Source: Chaenocephalus aceratus
Taxonomy: Eukaryota > Chordata > Actinopteri > Perciformes > Channichthyidae
DNA length: 64,000 nucleotides
NCBI GenBank assembly: GCA_023974075.1
Contig: CM043807.1
Span: 8,609,676 to 8,673,675, forward strand
Direction: 5' to 3'
Part shown: positions 59,201-64,000 of the stretch, one piece after another
Layout: every line of letters begins with the position of its first letter
How positions within the stretch are numbered: position 1 is the first letter of the stretch
Made by a program: the position numbers and the translations under genes
The notes under the pieces: generated by a model
Databases searched by the model: none
What the model was told of the DNA's origin: nothing
Seen by the model: only the letters and a program-made list of their open reading frames with translations

Positions 59201-61754
59201 ATTTTTTCAAGGAGACAAGAGACATTATTTTTTTTGGCTTGTTTTGTGCTTTGAGAGACTTCACAAAGTGTTTGCATACATGTGTGTCAGGGTGTCCTCC
59301 AAGTATCCGGTAATGTCCCAGTGGATGATTGCATACTAGTGACCGCCCTGGCACAATGTTATTTTAAACAGATTTTTCTCGGCCACCATACTTAACACAC
59401 ACAGAAACCCCAAACTCTACGTTGGTGACCTTGAAGTAAATGACCCGCGACTACACACTTCCTTTCCCATTTTCATTTCAATTTCCAGGAATTAATTCTG
59501 CAAGAGATTACATGTTCACACACACATCCACACACACAGACTGATATCAGTGTCCCTGGAAAGGCTTAAACGGCTTGGGAGGGATATTTCTGTTTAAATG
59601 TTCACATCACACACACACTCGCACACAGAGACGTTCACACAGAGACGAACACACCAATCATATGCCAGTGTATCAAGAGATTATAATAAGCAATAGGGTA
59701 TATTAGTGGCTTGTATGCCCAGGTTGGATGATTTGTTGTGTTTCATCCCGATGCCGGCTCATTCTTGCCAGTCTGCTTTTACTGACCTTGTTTGACCTCC
59801 TCTCAATACAAGCATACAAATCTTGAAAACATTATCCGCATTGCCCTTCATCAAGCATCCTATGACATTTTCATTTAAAGCATTTAGCTGGCGCCTATTC
59901 GGAGGGCAGGTTTGGATACCAAGACAATAAACATGGTTTGATCTAGGCTTGCTGGTAATTTATTGCCGTCATTAATCACATTTAGTTGAAGTCACAGTTT
60001 TTCCCTTTCCATATGTTTCTCAGATCCATGTGTTTCTTAACCTATTCTCAATGTTCCTCTTTCTGCCTTTTTCTTTCCTTCTCTTTTCACTTCTCTAATT
60101 ACACTGCCTTTATTCTTGCTCTTTTTCTCCCATCCTTATTTCATTCTTTCTCTTTTGCTGCTGCTGTGCTGTCTCCCCTTTCTTTCCCCTATTCTTCAAT
60201 TCTCTTGCTCTGTTCTCCCCCTTCTGTCTCCTTGCCCTCACTCCCCTTCTCCAAATTGCTACTTCTTACAGTGCTCCTCTGCTCTACAATTTGCAGGCCA
60301 GTCCCAAGTTAATTGTGTTTGCTCATTCAGCATATGTTTTTTTGTTGTGTGCGACAGTGTGTTCTCTCAAATGAGAGCACTATCAAGTCATGGCATTGGC
60401 AACTGAAGGCGCACAATAAAAGATGAGCGTTTTCACCCCTCTTTTTTTGCTTTCATCCTGTGTCATTCAGTGTTTGAGCTTTGCTAGCAGCCATTGTCTC
60501 CAGACTAATGGGCTTCATTATGTTGAGCTGTGTTCATACTGGCTGCCAGAGCAGGGATTAGCTCTAGCGCCATGTTAGCTGGAAGCAGAAGAAAGATACA
60601 AGTAGGTTAGCACTGTTAACCCAATCAGTGTGAGGCAAGATGGATAGATATAAGATGCTGTCTGTTTGGCCAGATACATTTTAAGCTTGATTCCACAAAT
60701 TATGACCCCATTCATTTTTAAAGATATTTTGAATTTAAAAAACTGTATGCTGTTTATATTTGGGCCAAGTTTGTAATATAATGCCCATTATAATTGTCTC
60801 ACCATATGCTAATGCCTCCCATGTCTTGCCCTGGCCACGTCATTGGTCAGCTGGCCTTATTAGGATTCGTGGAGCATCCCTGTTTGTGCGTTCATCACAA
60901 TGTTGCCTTGCCAACTGCCAGGCCTTAGGAAATGGATGTCTCTTTCTCTGAGCAATGTGAAGGTAAAAACATAGTAATTCACCACTGAGAGAGCAGCTAA
61001 ATCTTCTAGACTTTAAGTTTCTTGGGAGCAAAGATGCGGTCTTCATTCCACCTCTCCCTCGACTTATTTTACTTCTATGTGACTTGGCTTGGTCAAACCA
61101 AGTGAGTAGATACTTTGCAACAGTGACATCAGCCCAATGTGTGGCTTTACTTCTGCTTACCACCTAAGCAGAAGTTAACACTAACATGGGTTTTTTCTCG
61201 TCTTGCCTTAATGCTTATTGTGTGGCTTTCATTCAATGACAAGTGTGAAAGTCTGCTGCTAGATGTAATTGGATCAAACGTGTAGCACTAGAAAAAACTC
61301 AGTTTGCTTGTTAAGCTATATTTCTCAAATATCGACATGAATTCTCTCCTTGTAGGCCATCTCAGGGTTTTTTGAAGTGACTCTTAAAAGGGTTATTTCT
61401 ATGAAGCTGTTAATCCCAGAATCTCCATCACGCTTCATGGAGGGGAGGATTAGCCATACTGAGGACTGTTCCTTCACAGGGATGAAAGAAAAAAAAACGA
61501 AACAGCTTTTCATCTTTTCAAATCCACCTGTCCACTCCCAGATTACCGGCAGCACTGTCCAGCAGATAGATTCAGCATGTGCATGCCAGAAATATTTTTG
61601 CTTTCCACTTCCATTTTAGTGCATTTGTATATTTTTGCCTTATGCCAGATATCTTTGTAGTGACGCCACACAATATTGCAAACTGCTTTCCAATGACGGG
61701 GGACAGAGCTTTTTTTCTAATATGCTCCCAATTTGGATTTCATTACTGATTACT
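56246..61754 (+). other. snd1: SND1 intron 3' of LRRC4
   Basis: Apparently unique intron. There is a perfect hairpin at 61149-61175, an AT/CT-rich stretch at 60000-60300 and no recognisable gene, SINE or transposon. Open frames up to 108 codons are low-complexity (Phe/Leu/Ser-rich from pyrimidine tracts). Confidence 0.55.
61149..61175. repeat. Perfect hairpin, 11-bp arms, 5-bp loop
   Basis: ACTTCTGCTTA and TAAGCAGAAGT flank CCACC. Confidence 0.9.
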
Positions 61755-62110
61755 GGCAAAATAACAATAAAAACCACCAATTGTGCAAGTTCTCCCAATT
61801 AAAAAGATGAGAGGCCTGTCATTTTCATCCTAGGTACACTTCAACTATGAGAGACAGAATGGGGGGAAAGAATCCAGGAAATCACATTGTAGGATTTTTA
61901 ATGAATTAATTGGTAAATTCCTCGGTAAAATAAGTATTTGGTCACCTACAAACAAACAAGATTTCTGGCTCTCACAGACCTGTAACTTCTTCTTTAAGAG
62001 CCTCCTCTGTCCTCCACTCGTTAACTGTATTAATGGCACTTGTTTGAACTCGTTACCAGTATAAAAGACACCTGTCCACAACCTCAAACAGTTACACTCC
62101 AAACTCCACT

Positions 62111-63120
62111 ATGGCCAAGACCAAAGAGCTGTCAAAGGACACCAGAAACAAAATTGTAGACCTGCACCAGGCTGGGAAGACTGAATCTGCAATAGGTAAG
62201 CAACTTGGTGTGAAGAAATCAACTGTGGGAGCAATTATTAGAAAATGGAAGACATATAAGACCACTGATAATCTCCCTCGATCTGGGGCTCCACGCAAGA
62301 TCTCACCCCGTGGGGTCAAAATGATCACAAGAACGGTGGGCAAAAATCCCAGAACCACACGGTGGGACCTAGTCAATGACCTGCAGAGAGCTGGGACCAA
62401 AGTAACAAAGGCTACATCAGTAACACACTACGCCGCCAGGGACTCAAATCCTGCAGTGCCAGACGTGTCCCCATGCTTAAGCCAGTACATGTCCAGGCCC
62501 GTCTGAAGTTTTTAGATGATCCAGAAGAGGATTGGGAGAATGTCATATGGTCAGATGAAACCGAAATAGAACTTTTTGGTAAAAACTCAACTAGACGTGT
62601 TTGGAGGAAAAATAATGCTGAGTTGCATCCAAAGAACACCATACCTACTGTGAAACATGGGGGTGGAAACATCATGCTTTGGGGCTGTTTTTCTGCAAAG
62701 GGACCAGGACGACTGATCCGTGTAAAGGAAAGAATGAATGGGGCCGTGTATCGTGAGATTTTGAGTGACAACCTCCTTCCATCAGCAAGGGCATTGAAGA
62801 TAAAACGTCGCTGGGTCTTTCAGCATGACAATGATCCCAAACACACCGCCCGGGCAATGAAGGAGTGGCTTCGTAAGAAGCATTTCAAGGTCCTGGAGTG
62901 GCCAAGCCAGTCTCCAGATCTCAACCCCATAGAAAATCTTTGGAGGGAGTTGAAAGTCCGAGTTGCCCAGCGACAGCCCCAAAACATCACTGCTCTAGAG
63001 GAGATCTGCATGGAGGAATGGGCCAAAATACCAGCAACAGTGTGTGAAAACCTTGTGAAGACTTACAGAAAACGTTTGACCTCTGTCATTGCCAACAAAG
63101 GGTATATAACAAAGTATTGA
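62111..63120 (+). pseudogene. Tc1-like DD34E transposase with one frameshift
   Basis: The transposase cuts and pastes its element at TA sites in the nucleus. The first frame (62111-62506) carries the paired HTH DNA-binding region ([36 protein letters not shown]). The second (read from 62473 to a stop at 63120) carries the catalytic core. Asp of WSDET is at 62554-62556, Asp of QHDNDPKH at 62827-62829 and Glu of NPIENLW at 62932-62934, with exactly 34 residues between the last two, as DD34E requires. Protein similarity moves from one frame to the other near 62415, consistent with a single-base deletion, so the gene as it stands is broken. Otherwise it is well preserved. Confidence 0.92.
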
Positions 63121-63237
63121 GATTAACTTTTGTTATTGACCAAATACTTATTTTCCACCATAATTTGCAAATAAATTCTTTACAAATCAGACAATGTGAT
63201 TTTCTGGATTTTTTTCTTCTCATTCTGTCTCTCAAAT

Positions 63238-63782
63238 GCCCCTTTCACACCAATGTGTTTTCAGCTCCGGCTCGGAGTACTGGTTTTTCCTGTTCACACC
63301 GCAGAGGCGCCGCCTCTTAGCTCCGGAATCCGGTTCACTTCCAGCTCCAAAACATTTTTGGTCGAGAGGCAAGAGCTTCGGAGCTAAGAGGCGGCGTCGC
63401 TTACGTCTCTCTTTCGTCGAGGCGGGTTGAAGTAGATGCTGAAGACCACAAAGAAGTCTTGCATTTCGCATGTGATGTTTCTAAAGTTCCAAGTAAAGTC
63501 GTCCCTTGTAAAGTCGTCCGATGCCTTCCATTTCGTTTCGTAAGAGGATAAGCAAAGCGAACAGCGCTTCAATACAATCGGCCATTGTTGTTGTCGATGT
63601 GAGGGATTTCCGCGCGGTTTGGATTTTATGAAGCAGGCACGTAAACGGTGACGTCATGACGCAGCAGCGGCAGCTCTGGGCGGTGTGAACAGAGCGGGAG
63701 CAGAAAAGGGAAACCGGAGCTGAACCAGAAAAGCTCCCGCTCAGAGCTAGAAAGGGAAAAGCGCTGGTGTGAAAGCCGCAAT
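63238..63782. mobile_element. MITE nested in the right end of the Tc1 element
   Basis: The left end TGCCCCTTTCACACCA and right end TGGTGTGAAAGCCGCA are inverted ends. GGTGTGAACAG and TGTTCACACCGC words form a second inner pair. Removing it rejoins the Tc1 terminal sequence (CTGTCTCTCA to TAGTTGAGGTATACC). The target duplication (possibly CAA) is not certain. A minus-strand frame starting MADCIEALFALLILLRNEME near 63580 may be a remnant of a parent element. The superfamily is probably Harbinger or hAT but unproven. Confidence 0.75.
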
Positions 63783-63880
63783 AGTTGAGGTATACCTAGG
63801 ATGAAAATTACAGGCCTCATCTTTTTAAGTGGGAGAACTTGCACAATTGGTGGCTGACTAAATACTTTGTTGCCCCAGTG

Positions 63881-64000
63881 TGTGTGTGTGTGTGAGAGAG
63901 ATGCATTGTGTGTCCGTTCTCTAATAGGACTACTCGCCTCCCAGCCAGTTATTTTTTCCTGTGTAATATCCGCTGTCTCTGTGCCTCCACCATTTTCCCA
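63881..64000 (+). other. snd1: SND1 intron, window edge
   Basis: A short (GT)n run and then unique sequence. No exon is seen. Confidence 0.6.

Larger units (their letters stand above)
61755..63880 (+). mobile_element. Tc1/mariner (Tc1-like) transposon, nearly full length, interrupted
   Basis: The left terminal region carries CCACCAATTGTGCAAGTTCT with the outermost bases decayed. The right end carries AGAACTTGCACAATTGGTGG, ACTAAATACTTTGTTGCCCC and a final AGTG. The transposase gene lies between at 62111-63120. An unrelated element of about 540 bp interrupts the right terminal region at about 63238-63782. The right edge runs into a GT repeat, so the target TA is not clear. Confidence 0.9.

Overview
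The window reads as teleost fish genomic DNA. It carries vertebrate-type exons with GT/AG introns, very long (AC)n/(GT)n tracts, tRNA-derived fish-type SINEs, a Tc1 element, many small hAT-like and PIF/Harbinger-like elements, and L2/CR1-type LINE debris. The species cannot be named from the sequence. There are no prokaryotic genes, rRNA genes, stand-alone tRNA genes or CRISPR arrays.

Two genes are present. (1) Five consecutive internal exons of SND1 (Tudor-SN/p100) lie on the + strand at 4515-4615, 7430-7540, 9003-9075, 17615-17756 and 31333-31442. All have canonical splice sites and compatible phases and together give 179 codons. The SND1 start, the upstream exons and everything after 31442 are outside the window, so the last intron is longer than 32.5 kb. 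(2) A complete LRRC4 (netrin-G ligand 2) coding sequence lies on the - strand at 51646-54441, inside that last intron and antisense to SND1. This matches the nested SND1/LRRC4 arrangement I know from mammals. A C-rich splice acceptor sits just upstream of its ATG, a CpG-rich candidate promoter lies near 56.0-56.2 kb, and a candidate poly(A) signal is at 51101.

The most striking observation is in LRRC4. The protein is 931 residues against about 650 in mammals as I recall them. Nearly all the extra length is one cytoplasmic block (residues about 635-880) of about 29 degenerate copies of a 7-10 residue unit, typically [D/E]-[Y/F]-S-x-[H/Y/F]-K-P-K. It sits exactly where mammalian LRRC4 has a single Y-N-T-Y-K-P motif, between the membrane-proximal tail and the C-terminal ETQI PDZ ligand. 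It looks like an in-frame tandem expansion of that motif and may give this synaptic adhesion molecule a tyrosine-rich, basic, disordered tail.

The rest is intron packed with layered mobile DNA. Elements with identifiable target-site duplications lie at 2627-2975, 16071-16599, 16673-16892, 22772-24037 (with a second hAT element nested at 23049-23865), 27306-27917 (Harbinger-like, with a MADF-domain-like fragment), 29220-29644, and 41097-41913 (Harbinger-like, with a SINE nested inside). A nearly full Tc1 element at about 61755-63880 has a one-base frameshift and another element inserted in its right end. A decayed LINE lies on the - strand at about 10286-12912 and carries its own insertions. 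Further points are a pair of diverged direct repeats flanking the last SND1 exon, several perfect short-loop hairpins, and microsatellites lying very close to SND1 splice sites.
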